From Algoriphagus sp. (GTDB lineage Bacteria > Bacteroidota > Bacteroidia > Cytophagales > Cyclobacteriaceae), in NCBI GenBank assembly GCA_029945945.1, contig JAQSDM010000010.1, positions 26,193 through 90,192 of the forward strand: a stretch of DNA of 64,000 bases, in the 5' to 3' direction. The notes under the pieces were generated by a model. It was not told the DNA's origin. It searched no databases and saw nothing but the letters and a program-made list of their open reading frames with translations. Shown here piece after piece: positions 7,159-16,371 of the stretch (its first letter is position 1; every line of letters starts with the position of its first letter). The translations under genes were made by a program, and so were the position numbers.

Positions 7159-7861
7159 AATGTTCATGCGATTCAGCTTTGTGATCGCAGAGATGCTCTG
7201 AAGTTAGCCTTCCTGAACCGGAGCATGTTTTACAAGCGCTGACTTCTTTTTTTGATCCTTTACAAACCGGACAAGTAAGTCGGCCATTCCCTGAGCATCG
7301 CTCGCATTCGTAAAATTCGGGAATATTGAAAACATTAATTCTGGTGATCATTCCTGTACCTGCACATCTGCTGCAACCTACCACACCTTTTGCTTTGCAG
7401 TAATTACAATCTTGTTCGATTTGCTTGTTTCCATCGCAAGTGAAGCATTCGTTATACCGATAGCCTCTTCGGTCGCATAGCTGACAAACCTGAATAGCAT
7501 TCAAAGGAGCTTCTAATTTTTTCTGGAGCTCTTTTGCTCCTTGATAATGATCTCCTGTAAAGCCGCTCAATTCCAAATACTTATTTAGGAAATTTGAACT
7601 GTTGTCGTATTGGCCTAATTCGAATAGGGTTTCAGCAAAAAAGTAAGGCATTTCCTGAGGCAAAGGGAAGCCCGAATCAATCAGATTCCTGAAAAGGCCA
7701 TTAGCAGTTTCATAGTCTTTTCTCTCCATGGCTGCTTGAGCGCTTTTCATCCAGCTATCGGTCTGACCTAAGTTTGGTCCTAGCTGCGCAAAACCTTGAG
7801 AGCTGATTAATATCCCTGAGAGGAAAATTGAAAAGGTGAGAATGTTAAGAAATTGCTTCAA
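7157..7861 (-). CDS. Secreted protein with TPR-like region and DnaJ-type zinc-finger repeats
   Basis: 234 residues. A signal peptide ends near GFAQ (residue 26). A helical TPR-like part follows (AMERKDYETANGLFRNLIDSG, ETLFELGQYDNSSNFLNKYL). The C-terminal half is a cysteine-rich array of CxxC(x)G-type units: CQLCDRRG, CFTCDG, CNYCKAKG, CSRCAGTG, CERCSGNG, CPVCKG and CKTCSGSG. This resembles the zinc-binding domain of DnaJ, but there is no J-domain. It should be periplasmic or outer-membrane associated. A DnaJ-type zinc domain in the envelope suggests a scaffold or redox/metal role, which is inference. It ends in HKAESHEH, a small His-rich tail. Confidence 0.8.
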   Translation of the reverse strand: MKQFLNILTFSIFLSGILISSQGFAQLGPNLGQTDSWMKSAQAAMERKDYETANGLFRNLIDSGFPLPQEMPYFFAETLFELGQYDNSSNFLNKYLELSGFTGDHYQGAKELQKKLEAPLNAIQVCQLCDRRGYRYNECFTCDGNKQIEQDCNYCKAKGVVGCSRCAGTGMITRINVFNIPEFYECERCSGNGRLTCPVCKGSKKEVSACKTCSGSGRLTSEHLCDHKAESHEH

Positions 7862-8156
7862 GTTGGTATTGTGGTTCTGATTGAATTGGCAATAAAGTTA
7901 GAAGTAATTTTATCTAAAAGTTAAACTTTGCTATCGGTAAGAATTCAAAGGATTTTTCCGGAATATGTATCTGAAAGGGGTACTGCTCACCAGACCTATT
8001 CCTCTACTTTCCTGGTGTTATGACTAGATCGTTCAGGTTTAGGGAAAGATGGCGATCCACTGAACCATTTTTCCAGATACATTTAATTACCGAAAAACCA
8101 TTTTGCCCATGGCAATGAGGTTTTTTTTGTAGTTTGTCCCATCAACCTTTTTCAAC
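7862..8156. other. Intergenic region without a recognised gene
   Basis: 295 bp between divergent genes. A 13-bp palindrome AAAGTT-A-AACTTT lies near 7915-7930. The sequence ATGTATCTG occurs once on each strand about 90 bp apart (near 7965 and 8075). These could be regulatory sites for the divergent pair, but no clear promoter consensus was found. Confidence 0.5.
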
Positions 8157-9695
8157 ATGAGTAATACCGAAAAATTCAAATCGCACCTGGCCGAGGGTCA
8201 ACTATTTAAAAAAGATTATATCATTCTGGGTACAGGAATTTTGGATGGTGAGGCAGTGACAGGGGCCCAAATCAAAATCCCCCTTAAAACCCTTAACCGC
8301 CATGGACTTATAGCAGGTGCGACTGGAACAGGAAAGACCAAAACCCTACAAGTACTTGCTGAGCAGCTTTCACTGAAAGGAATTCCTTCTGTATTGATGG
8401 ATTTGAAAGGAGACCTTTCTGGTTTGGCAAAGCCGGGCGTTTCGAATGATTTTATTCTAAATCGCTCATCGGTAATCGGTGTCGATTACAATCCGCAGGG
8501 ATTGCCTGTTGAACTCATGTCAATTTCACATGAGAAAGGAGTAAGGTTGAAGGCTACCGTTTCTGAATTTGGGCCGGTCTTGGTTTCTCAGATTTTGGAA
8601 TTGAACGATACCCAGCAAGGAGTGATTGCGTTGATTTTCCGCTATTGCGATTTGTATCACCTTCCTCTTCTGGATTTGAAAGATCTCAAGCGTGTACTTC
8701 AATTCGTCAGTAATGAGGGAAAAGAGGCGATTGCAAAGGAATTTGGTCAAGTTTCATCCTCTTCTGTCAGCACGATTATGCGGAAGATCATCGAACTGGA
8801 GCAGCAAGGAGCTGAACTGTTCTTTGGAGAGAAGTCATTTGAGGTTGAGGATTTTTTGCGGACAAGGGATGGAAAAGGAGTGATTTCAGTCATTCGATTG
8901 ACAGATATCCAGAGCACTCCAAAGCTATTTTCAACCTTCATGTTGAGCCTGCTTTCGGAGATTTTTGAAACTTTTCCTGAGCAGGGAGATGCTGATCAGC
9001 CAAAGCTTTGCTTATTTATCGATGAAGCGCATTTGGTGTTTTCGACAGCATCCAAAGATCTCCTTGATAAGATTGAGGCGATCGTCAAATTGATCCGATC
9101 AAAAGGGGTCGGGGTATATTTCTGTACGCAGACGCCGACGGATGTCCCGGAAAATATCCTGGGTCAGCTGGGTTTGAAAGTTCAGCATGCTTTGAGGGCA
9201 TTCACTGCAAAAGATCGAAAAGCCATTACAAAAACTGCAGAAAACTATCCGGATTCGCCTTTTTATAAAACATCCGAAGTCCTTACTTCGATGGGGATCG
9301 GAGAAGCTTTGGTTACAGCGTTGAATGAAAAAGGTATTCCTACACCATTGGCTCATACATTGGTAAGAGCGCCGATCACACGGATGGATATACTGACAGA
9401 ATCGGAGATCGATGACTTAGTCAGCGGTTCGCAGTTGGTCGCCAAATACAATCAGGAACTGGATAGAGAAAGTGCTTTTGAACTTCTGGAAAGGAAAATG
9501 GACCTGATCGAGAAAGAGCAGGAGAAGGCAAAACTACCTGGTCCGGGAACTTCAAGAACCGGAAGCAGATCAAAACCGGAAGAATCATTCATCGAAGAAC
9601 TCAGTAAAAATACAATGGTTCGGCAAGTAGGAAGGACTCTTTTCAGAGAGTTGGCAAGAGGAATTTTGGGTTCTTTCAGTCGAAAAAGCAGGTAG
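8157..9695 (+). CDS. HerA-like/DUF853 ATPase (YjgR family)
   Basis: 512-residue cytoplasmic P-loop ATPase of the HerA/FtsK superfamily. Seen: Walker A GATGTGKT at residues 54-61, Walker B LCLFIDEAHLVF near 290, an arginine/sensor region (KLIRSKGVGVYFCTQTPTDVP) and a C-terminal charged tail ending in FRELARGILGSFSRKSR. The segment IPSVLMDLKGDLSGLAKPG matches the DUF853 pattern. Length matches YjgR (about 500). The molecular role of the family is not settled; DNA translocation is inferred from HerA. It stands in its own unit, followed 33 bp later by a flavoprotein gene. Confidence 0.88.
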   Translation: MSNTEKFKSHLAEGQLFKKDYIILGTGILDGEAVTGAQIKIPLKTLNRHGLIAGATGTGKTKTLQVLAEQLSLKGIPSVLMDLKGDLSGLAKPGVSNDFILNRSSVIGVDYNPQGLPVELMSISHEKGVRLKATVSEFGPVLVSQILELNDTQQGVIALIFRYCDLYHLPLLDLKDLKRVLQFVSNEGKEAIAKEFGQVSSSSVSTIMRKIIELEQQGAELFFGEKSFEVEDFLRTRDGKGVISVIRLTDIQSTPKLFSTFMLSLLSEIFETFPEQGDADQPKLCLFIDEAHLVFSTASKDLLDKIEAIVKLIRSKGVGVYFCTQTPTDVPENILGQLGLKVQHALRAFTAKDRKAITKTAENYPDSPFYKTSEVLTSMGIGEALVTALNEKGIPTPLAHTLVRAPITRMDILTESEIDDLVSGSQLVAKYNQELDRESAFELLERKMDLIEKEQEKAKLPGPGTSRTGSRSKPEESFIEELSKNTMVRQVGRTLFRELARGILGSFSRKSR

Positions 9696-9728
9696 GTATA
9701 AAATATTGAATATTAAACGATTATATCT

Positions 9729-10943
9729 TTGAAAATCGGAGTAATTGGCGGGGGGGCTGCAGGCTTTTTCGCTGCTATTCATGCGAGTGGTCCTGGGAGA
9801 GAAGTCACTATTTTTGAAAAATCCCCTAAGCTTTTGTCCAAAGTGAAAGTTTCCGGAGGAGGCAGATGCAATGTGACACATCGGCCTTTGGAAATTTCAA
9901 AATTGGTCAAGAATTATCCGCGTGGAGAGAAATTTCTGAAGAAAGTCTTTGCCCATTTCAAATCCGAAGACACCATTGAATGGTTTGAAAATCGGGGTGT
10001 AGCACTCAAAGTAGAGGCTGACGGAAGAATATTTCCCACGACCGATGACTCTCAAACTATCATCGATGCGTTGATGCGAGAGGCTCAAAAGCTTAAAATT
10101 ACCATCCTTACTTCGGTTGGAATCAAGTCGATTCACCCATTGGAAAAAGGATTTAAACTTGAAACTGACAAAAGTGAATTCAAATTTGATATCCTGATCA
10201 TTGCAAGCGGCGGACATCCCAAAACCGATGGGTATCAATTCTTAAGCAATCTCAAACACACCCTATCAGCCCCAATTCCTTCACTTTTTACTTTCAATAC
10301 GCCGGGAGAACCTTTGAGAGAACTGATGGGTATTTCAATGCCGGATGGCCTGGTGAAACTTGAAGGAACTAAGCTTAATTACCGTGGCCCTATTTTAATT
10401 ACCCATTGGGGGTTAAGCGGTCCTGCGGTTCTGAAACTTTCAGCTTTTGGAGCGGAGTGGCTTTATGATCATCAATATCGGGCAAAAGCCATCATCAATT
10501 GGAATGCTGAAATGGGAGAGATGGACTATTCAGACCACTTGGCAAAATACAGTCTGAACCACCCCGCGAGGAAGGTAAAAAGCCATCCTCTTTTTGGAGT
10601 TCCAGTCAGGCTTTGGGAACATTTAATTGAAATTTCAGGGATCGAATCCCCACAGACTTTCAATACTTTATCCAAAAAGCAAGTCAATAAATTGGTGCAG
10701 AATCTTTTTTGCTATATTTTAACGGTCAACGGAAAAACAACATTCAAAGAAGAGTTCGTCACCGCCGGCGGAATTACTTTGAATGAAGTCAATCCTGAAA
10801 CCATGGAAAGTATTTATTACCCTAATTTATTCTTTGCCGGAGAAGTCTTGAACATAGACGGAATCACGGGCGGGTTTAACTTTCAGGCTGCTTGGTCCAC
10901 TGCTTTTCTGGCTGGTAAATCAACTTTTAAAGATGCTTTATGA
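9729..10943 (+). CDS. NAD(P)/FAD-dependent oxidoreductase, HI0933/BaiN family
   Basis: 404-residue flavoprotein. The FAD-binding Rossmann motif GVIGGGAAG is at residues 4-12, KVSGGGRCNVTH follows near 45, and the C-terminal FAD contact GEVLNIDGITGGFNFQAAW is near 370; all are diagnostic of the HI0933/YhiN family. The physiological substrate of most members is unknown; BaiN is one characterised relative. The start is TTG at 9729: no ATG exists before the glycine motif, so TTG is needed. This TTG overlaps a perfect TAnnTTTG element (TATCTTTG, 9724-9731), so transcription probably begins further upstream. The stop overlaps the next gene as ATGA. Confidence 0.88.
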   Translation: MKIGVIGGGAAGFFAAIHASGPGREVTIFEKSPKLLSKVKVSGGGRCNVTHRPLEISKLVKNYPRGEKFLKKVFAHFKSEDTIEWFENRGVALKVEADGRIFPTTDDSQTIIDALMREAQKLKITILTSVGIKSIHPLEKGFKLETDKSEFKFDILIIASGGHPKTDGYQFLSNLKHTLSAPIPSLFTFNTPGEPLRELMGISMPDGLVKLEGTKLNYRGPILITHWGLSGPAVLKLSAFGAEWLYDHQYRAKAIINWNAEMGEMDYSDHLAKYSLNHPARKVKSHPLFGVPVRLWEHLIEISGIESPQTFNTLSKKQVNKLVQNLFCYILTVNGKTTFKEEFVTAGGITLNEVNPETMESIYYPNLFFAGEVLNIDGITGGFNFQAAWSTAFLAGKSTFKDAL

Positions 10944-11287
10944 TGCATAATTACCCGGAATTAAATCAACGAATTCTCGAAATGGCTGAGGGGGATGAAG
11001 AGTTTCGAATCGAACTTACCCGCGCCATCTACAATGGTCTCATGGAACTTCAGTCTAAATATTGTGAAGGATTGGAAGAGGAAAATGAAACTATTATCCA
11101 GCAAATCAGACATAAACTCAAGCCAACTTTGAGCATGTTTGAGTTTAGTGATTTGATTGAGGAACTTCAAAATGGAAAAGATATTCTTGAATCAAAAGGT
11201 TTCGGAGAAGAATTTGTCCTTCATTTTGAAAGCTTGAATTCGATGCTGGAGGTTGCAGTCGAAAGAGTGTTTCAATTGACGCAATAA
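10940..11287 (+). CDS. Small acidic helical protein, possibly HPt-like
   Basis: 115 residues, acidic and predicted all-helical, with no signal peptide. The segment around residue 55 (IRHKLKPTLSMFEFSDLIEEL) resembles the His-phosphotransfer signature AHxLKGxxxxxG: a histidine two residues before a Leu-Lys pair, followed by a small/hydrophobic stretch. The size also suits an HPt domain (about 100-120). If so, His would be the phosphorylated residue. This is inference from one motif. It is translationally coupled to the flavoprotein gene (ATGA overlap), which is an odd partner for a phosphorelay. A purely structural helical bundle is the alternative. Confidence 0.6.
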   Translation: MMHNYPELNQRILEMAEGDEEFRIELTRAIYNGLMELQSKYCEGLEEENETIIQQIRHKLKPTLSMFEFSDLIEELQNGKDILESKGFGEEFVLHFESLNSMLEVAVERVFQLTQ

Positions 11288-11400
11288 GGGTAGATTTCTT
11301 CCAATCAATCCGATTAATCCAAAACTCCCAAGAGCCGGATCTTATTTTTGAAGGGTTAAGTTGATTTTTTGAAGAATCACGAACTTCACGTAAAGCTTTT

Positions 11401-11408
11401 TAATTTTG
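11401..11408 (+). promoter_or_regulatory. Candidate -7 promoter element before the YheT-like gene
   Basis: TAATTTTG matches the Bacteroidota -7 consensus TAnnTTTG. The ATG of the next gene begins 7 bp after it, so the transcript would have almost no leader. No good TTTG -33 box is seen at 19-21 bp upstream. Confidence 0.45.
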
Positions 11409-11414
11409 GATCCT

Positions 11415-12377
11415 ATGCCAATTATTTCTTCCACTTACCAAGGCCCGCCGGCTTACTTATTCAACGGACATCTGGAAACTATTATTCCAAGTCTATTTAG
11501 GAAAGTAAATGGTGTCAATTACCTCCGTGAAAAAATCGCTACCCCTGATCATGACTTTTTGAATCTTGATTGGTCAAAAGTAGGCAGTGATCGATTATTG
11601 ATTATTTCTCATGGTTTAGAAGGTGACTCAAAACGGCATTATGCAATGGGCTTAGTCAAACTTTTCAACTCAAAAGGAATCGATGTTCTTGCTTGGAATA
11701 ATCGGTCCTGTGGTGGTGAAATCAATCTGAATCCAATTCTTTACCACCATGGTGCCAGCTATGACCTCAATACGACTGTAGAGCATGTTCTTAAAACTTG
11801 TTTTTATAAAGAGATTTTCCTGGCAGGAATCAGCATGGGAGGGGCTCAGACACTCAAATACTTGGGTGAAAAAGGAATTGATTTGCCAAATGAAATCACC
11901 CGGGCAGCTGTTTATTCCACTCCGTGCAACCTAGCTTCCAGTGCTGCAACTCTGAAACTGAGTCAAAATTCGTTTTACAAAAAGCGGTTTTTAGGAAAGC
12001 TTAAAGAGAAAATTGAAGCAAAAGCTGCCCAGTTTCCTGATTTGTTAGATTTAGAATTACTGAAGAAGGTGAATGACTTCGATTCGTTTGATACCCTTTT
12101 TACGGCAAAACTTCATGGATTCAAAGATGCAAATGACTTCTATCAGAGTGTAAGTGCAGATAATTGGATGAAGTACATCCAAATCCCAACGCTTATTCTC
12201 AATGCTGTAAACGATCCTCTACTCGGGCCAGCGTGCTATCCAATAAGTCTGGCGGAAAAGAAGGCTGAAATAATTCTTGAGATTCCAAAAAGGGGAGGCC
12301 ATACCGGATTTGTAGTTCCCGGTCAGGAATTTACCTGGTCTGAGAATCGATTCGCAGAGTTTTTGATTCGGAAATAA
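11415..12377 (+). CDS. Alpha/beta-fold hydrolase, YheT family
   Basis: 320-residue cytoplasmic hydrolase. Landmarks: LFNGHLETIIPS near the N-terminus (typical of the YheT/EMB8 group), oxyanion region LLIISHGLEGDSKRHY, nucleophile elbow GISMGG, acid in NAVNDPLLG, and catalytic His in GGHTGF. The substrate is unknown; esterase/lipase-like chemistry is expected from the family. ATG at 11415 is preferred over a TTG 9 bp upstream, because that TTG is the 3' end of a promoter-like TAATTTTG. A short stem-loop follows the stop. Confidence 0.87.
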   Translation: MPIISSTYQGPPAYLFNGHLETIIPSLFRKVNGVNYLREKIATPDHDFLNLDWSKVGSDRLLIISHGLEGDSKRHYAMGLVKLFNSKGIDVLAWNNRSCGGEINLNPILYHHGASYDLNTTVEHVLKTCFYKEIFLAGISMGGAQTLKYLGEKGIDLPNEITRAAVYSTPCNLASSAATLKLSQNSFYKKRFLGKLKEKIEAKAAQFPDLLDLELLKKVNDFDSFDTLFTAKLHGFKDANDFYQSVSADNWMKYIQIPTLILNAVNDPLLGPACYPISLAEKKAEIILEIPKRGGHTGFVVPGQEFTWSENRFAEFLIRK

Positions 12378-12383
12378 CAAAAC

Positions 12384-12407
12384 AAGGAAGCCAAAAATGA
12401 CTTCCTT
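12384..12407. terminator. Probable bidirectional terminator
   Basis: 7-bp inverted repeat AAGGAAG/CTTCCTT (12384-12390, 12401-12407) with a 10-base loop, between two convergent genes. The U-tract is weak and interrupted on the plus strand, so confidence is moderate. Confidence 0.55.
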
Positions 12408-12437
12408 CTTTAAGTCAAAAACTCTTCAGACTATTAT

Positions 12438-13637
12438 TTAAAACCTCTTCAAAGCCATTGCGGCTACAGTTCCTCCAATAGCAAGGGAACTTGTTGCCGC
12501 CGGTGATGGCGCATTAAGCACATTGATAGCATATTCTGACTCTCGAATTGCAAAATCATCCAACAATCCACCAGTTCGGTCACAAGCTTGAGCTCTGACT
12601 CCGGCTCCGCCCTCAACAAGATCCGACTCCTGAATTTCCGGAATCAATTCCTGCAAGGCTTTGGTAAAGGCAGCTTTTGAAAAGGAGCGATACATTTCTC
12701 CGAATCCTGTTTGCCAGTATTTGGCAGCTACTTTTTGGAATCCCGGCCAGGCAAGCGTTTCAGCAAGTTCTTTCAGATTAATTTGCGATTTCTTGTATCC
12801 TTCTCTTCGAAAAGCTAATACAGCGTTTGGTCCGGCTTCAACTCCTCCTTTTTTCATCCGGGTAAAATGAACTCCAAGGAAGGGGAAATTAGGATCAGGA
12901 ACAGGATAGATCAGATTATTAACGAGGTATTCTTTCTCTTTTCGAAGCTTAAAATACTCTCCTCTGAATGGGATAATTTTCACATCAATCGGATCCGATT
13001 CGCTCATTTGAGCGACTTTATCAGAATAGAGTCCTGCACAGTTGATAACCAGTTTGGACTGAAAATCATTCCTGGAAGTTTCAATTCTGTTGATGCTATT
13101 TTCATGATTGATTTTCAATACTTTATGATTCAAAAAAATCTCTCCTCCATTTTGAATAATCTTCCTTCCGTAGGCTAATGCAACTTGAAAATAATCGACA
13201 ATTCCTGTTTGCGGCACATGAATAGCTGCTACTCCGGCACAGTATGGTTCATAGCCTTTCAGCTCATCCAGCGAAATTGATCTTGATCCTGTCAGGCCAT
13301 TTTGAAGTCCTCTTTCCAAAAGCCCGTTTAATAGCGGAATTTGTTCTTTTCGGGTGGCAACAACAACTTTTCCTGTGATTTCAAATGGAATTTTTTCTTC
13401 CTCGCAGAATTGGATCAATTCATGATATCCGCCAATGCAATTGGATGCTTTTAGTGAACCCGGTTTGTAGTAAAGTCCTGAGTGGATTACACCGCTGTTA
13501 TTCGCAGTTTGGTGCTTTGCCAGCTGATCTTCCTTTTCCAAAAGGGCAATTTTAAGCTTTGGATTCGCTTTTTGGATTTTTAGTCCTGTTGCAAGTCCAA
13601 CAATTCCACCTCCAATAATAATTACATCGTATATCAT
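12438..13637 (-). CDS. lhgO: L-2-hydroxyglutarate oxidase/dehydrogenase
   Basis: 399-residue FAD-dependent enzyme that oxidises L-2-hydroxyglutarate to 2-oxoglutarate. Seen: Rossmann motif VIIIGGGIVGLATG at the N-terminus, KHQTANNSGVIHSGLYYKPGS (the LhgO/DAO family signature), VINCAGLYSDKVA, FRGEYFKL, and the C-terminal GGAGVRAQACDRTGGLLDDF followed by NAPSPAATSSLAIG. Length matches the family (about 400). The ATG at 13637 (MIYDVIII) is chosen over an upstream TTG. A perfect TAnnTTTG element lies 20 bp upstream. It is a single-gene unit, convergent with the YheT-like gene. Confidence 0.93.
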   Translation of the reverse strand: MIYDVIIIGGGIVGLATGLKIQKANPKLKIALLEKEDQLAKHQTANNSGVIHSGLYYKPGSLKASNCIGGYHELIQFCEEEKIPFEITGKVVVATRKEQIPLLNGLLERGLQNGLTGSRSISLDELKGYEPYCAGVAAIHVPQTGIVDYFQVALAYGRKIIQNGGEIFLNHKVLKINHENSINRIETSRNDFQSKLVINCAGLYSDKVAQMSESDPIDVKIIPFRGEYFKLRKEKEYLVNNLIYPVPDPNFPFLGVHFTRMKKGGVEAGPNAVLAFRREGYKKSQINLKELAETLAWPGFQKVAAKYWQTGFGEMYRSFSKAAFTKALQELIPEIQESDLVEGGAGVRAQACDRTGGLLDDFAIRESEYAINVLNAPSPAATSSLAIGGTVAAMALKRF

Positions 13638-13656
13638 GCTGATCAAATTTCAAGGT

Positions 13657-13664
13657 CAAATATA
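13657..13664 (-). promoter_or_regulatory. Candidate -7 promoter element for lhgO
   Basis: TATATTTG on the minus strand is an exact TAnnTTTG match, ending 19 bp before the lhgO ATG. No TTTG box was found at the expected -33 distance, so only half of the promoter is supported. Confidence 0.5.
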
Positions 13665-13804
13665 CAAGCAGGAAGGATATTTTTCCTGCATGCAGGACGA
13701 ACCGATTCAGACCCAATTCGTAATATTTAATGCAATCATTTAAAAAAAGCCTCAACAATGAATTTAATTTGCGGTTCTTAAGGTTAGATGCCAAACACGT
13801 TTAA

Positions 13805-16282
13805 ATGATTCGACTAGTCCTTTTTTTGTTTTCCTTTTCATTTTTCACCCAGGCCTTTGCTCAATTTACCGTAAAAGGAAAAGTTTCCGACGCACAAACA
13901 GGTGATCCCATTCCATTTGCTTCCGTCTTGCTGAAAGGAACTACCATTGGAATTTCTACAGACTTTGAAGGGAATTATTTGATTCAGTCAAGGTCTTTAC
14001 CGGACAGTATTTTAGTGAGTTATCTGGGGTATATCAATGCAACAAAAGCGTTGTCTCAGGAAACCGACCAAACGGTAAATTTTCAGTTGAAACCTTCGGA
14101 TTTTGAACTGGAAGCCTTTGTTTTCGAAGCCGGAGAAAATCCAGCTTTTGAAATTATCCGCAGGGCAGCTGAAAAAAGAAAGGAATTTGATAAAAGATCC
14201 CTCTCTGCTTACGAGACAAAGAATTACACCAAGATTGAGATAGATATCGATAATCTTTCGGAGGATTTCAGAAATCGAAAGTCAGTCCGGAATGTGACGG
14301 CTGTATTGGACAGCATCAAAGAGCTCACCGATGATGAGGGGGAAAAGATTCTTCCGGTGTTTTTCTCCGAAACTATTTCGAAATATTATTACCGCAATAT
14401 TCCGGAGCTGAAAAAGGAAATCATCGAAAAGACTAAGGTGACAGGAGTTGGAATCACGGATGGTTCTACAACTTCACAGATCACAGGTTCTGTTTTTCAG
14501 GAGTATAACTTTTACAAAAACTGGCTTCAGATTCTGAACAAGGACTTTATGTCGCCCATTTCAGATGGCTGGAAGACTTTTTATGACTATGATTTGTTGG
14601 ATTCAGTACTAATTGGGCAAGACTCATGTTACAGGCTGCTCGTGTATCCGCGAAGAGAACAAGATCTTGCTTTCACCGGAACTATCTGGATCAATAAAGC
14701 TGATTATTCGCTGAAACAGGTGGATTTGACTATTTCGAAAGCAGCAAATCTCAACTATGTAGAGCGAATCAAAATTCAGCAAGAATTGGCTCCAACTACT
14801 GCCGGCCCCTTGATTCCCTCCAAAACCAGGGTATTGATAGAAATCGGCCAAGTCAGTGCCAATTCGGCTGGGCTTTTGGCAAAGTTTTATACCACTACGG
14901 ATAGTGTGATAGTGGATCAACCAAAAGAAACAGCTTTTTTTAATCAGGCAGTGGAATTGAAGCCTGATTTCAACCAGCACGATCCCGCATTTTGGCAAAT
15001 CAGCAGGCCTGATCCTCTGAGCTCTGATGAATTGGCTGTTTTGCAAATGGTCGATACGCTGAAAAAAATCCCGATTATCCGTTTTTATTCGGAGGGGTTG
15101 AAGTTTTTTGCAACAGGATACAAGCCAATCGGGAAAGTTGATATAGGGCCTTGGCCGGGCTTTTTCAATTACAATGATGTGGAAGGGGTCAGGTTGGGTT
15201 TTGGGATGAGAACCAATTATAAGTTCAGCAAATCCTGGGTTATCAGAGGTTACTTGGCTTATGGTTTCACCGATCAGGAACTGAAATATACTGCGTCGGT
15301 TACCCGGATTTTGGATCGGGCAAGATGGACCACGATAAGTCTGACTACGCAGAAAGAAATAGATCAGGTAGGATTGGAGATTTCCAACCTTCAAAGCAAT
15401 AGTATATTTCTGGCTGCCAGCCGTTTTGGTACTTTGAGAAGTCCGTATTTCAGCACCAATCACCGGTTGAATTTCCAACGGGAATTTTTCAAAGGGTTTC
15501 TATTTTCTGCAGGACTGGCTTCAAATCAATTTGATCCATTATTCGATTTCTATTATCTGGAGAAAGATACCAGAGAGTACAAGTCGAGCTATAAAACAAC
15601 TGAAATTCAGGCGGGAATCAGATACGGAAGAGACGAAATTATCATCATAAACGACAACGAACGCGCTTCCCTTGGGTCTTTGAAATGGCCGATTTTTGAA
15701 GTGAATTATGCAAAGGGAATGAAGTGGCTGAGTGGAGACATTGAATACAGTAAATTGAGTTTTTACGTATATCAGCGAATTAATCTCGGGATTCTGGGAG
15801 TTGGAAGATATGAATTGGATGCAGGGAAGGTATTTGGGGAAGTGCCTTATCCGCTCATGAAAAATCACCTGGGTAACGAGACGATTTTTTATACTACGGC
15901 AGCATTCAACACCATGAATTTCACAGAATTTAGCTCGGATCAATTCGTCAGTGTTCGTTACAGGCAATCTTTTGAGGGGTTTTTGTTGAATTCCATTCCA
16001 TTAATTAAGAAACTCAAATGGAGATTTGTAGGAAATGCCAATGTCCTATGGGGTTCTGTTCAGGATTATAATATTGAAAATGTACCCACTGTGGATCCTG
16101 AAGGCAATCCTTTGGATACTTTTGGACGTCTTGATGCAAATGTCCCGTATGTCGAACTTGGCTATGGAATAGAAAATATCTTCAAGTTCTTCCGGGTGGA
16201 TTTTTTCCACAGAATGACTTACCTGGACAATCCCGGAGCAAAGCCTTTTGTAGTGAAAGTGAGCGCTCAGATTATACTTTAA
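13805..16282 (+). CDS. DUF5686 outer-membrane protein with carboxypeptidase-regulatory-like domain
   Basis: 825 residues. A signal peptide ends at QAFAQ (about residue 20). A carboxypeptidase-regulatory-like beta-sandwich occupies about 22-100 (FTVKGKVSDAQTGDPIPFASVLLKG, STDFEGNYLI), as found at the N-terminus of TonB-dependent receptors. The rest matches the DUF5686 family, including the FEIIRRAAEKRKEFD stretch and a C-terminal half rich in alternating aromatic strands that ends in VKVSAQIIL, as outer-membrane barrels do. There is no TonB plug domain, so it is not a classic SusC-type receptor. Function is unknown; it is common in Bacteroidota. It is transcribed alone. Confidence 0.85.
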   Translation: MIRLVLFLFSFSFFTQAFAQFTVKGKVSDAQTGDPIPFASVLLKGTTIGISTDFEGNYLIQSRSLPDSILVSYLGYINATKALSQETDQTVNFQLKPSDFELEAFVFEAGENPAFEIIRRAAEKRKEFDKRSLSAYETKNYTKIEIDIDNLSEDFRNRKSVRNVTAVLDSIKELTDDEGEKILPVFFSETISKYYYRNIPELKKEIIEKTKVTGVGITDGSTTSQITGSVFQEYNFYKNWLQILNKDFMSPISDGWKTFYDYDLLDSVLIGQDSCYRLLVYPRREQDLAFTGTIWINKADYSLKQVDLTISKAANLNYVERIKIQQELAPTTAGPLIPSKTRVLIEIGQVSANSAGLLAKFYTTTDSVIVDQPKETAFFNQAVELKPDFNQHDPAFWQISRPDPLSSDELAVLQMVDTLKKIPIIRFYSEGLKFFATGYKPIGKVDIGPWPGFFNYNDVEGVRLGFGMRTNYKFSKSWVIRGYLAYGFTDQELKYTASVTRILDRARWTTISLTTQKEIDQVGLEISNLQSNSIFLAASRFGTLRSPYFSTNHRLNFQREFFKGFLFSAGLASNQFDPLFDFYYLEKDTREYKSSYKTTEIQAGIRYGRDEIIIINDNERASLGSLKWPIFEVNYAKGMKWLSGDIEYSKLSFYVYQRINLGILGVGRYELDAGKVFGEVPYPLMKNHLGNETIFYTTAAFNTMNFTEFSSDQFVSVRYRQSFEGFLLNSIPLIKKLKWRFVGNANVLWGSVQDYNIENVPTVDPEGNPLDTFGRLDANVPYVELGYGIENIFKFFRVDFFHRMTYLDNPGAKPFVVKVSAQIIL

Positions 16283-16371
16283 TTTAAAGGACTACGAAAT
16301 TCTTGGTTTGTTGGAAATAGATACCCATATTTAGCTAGCAAGTTTCTAGATTCGCTAAATCACTGATAGTT

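Noticed and set aside
14624-15478. 284-codon open frame on the minus strand
   Set aside because: Fully antisense to the DUF5686 gene; no family features and no promoter or operon context.
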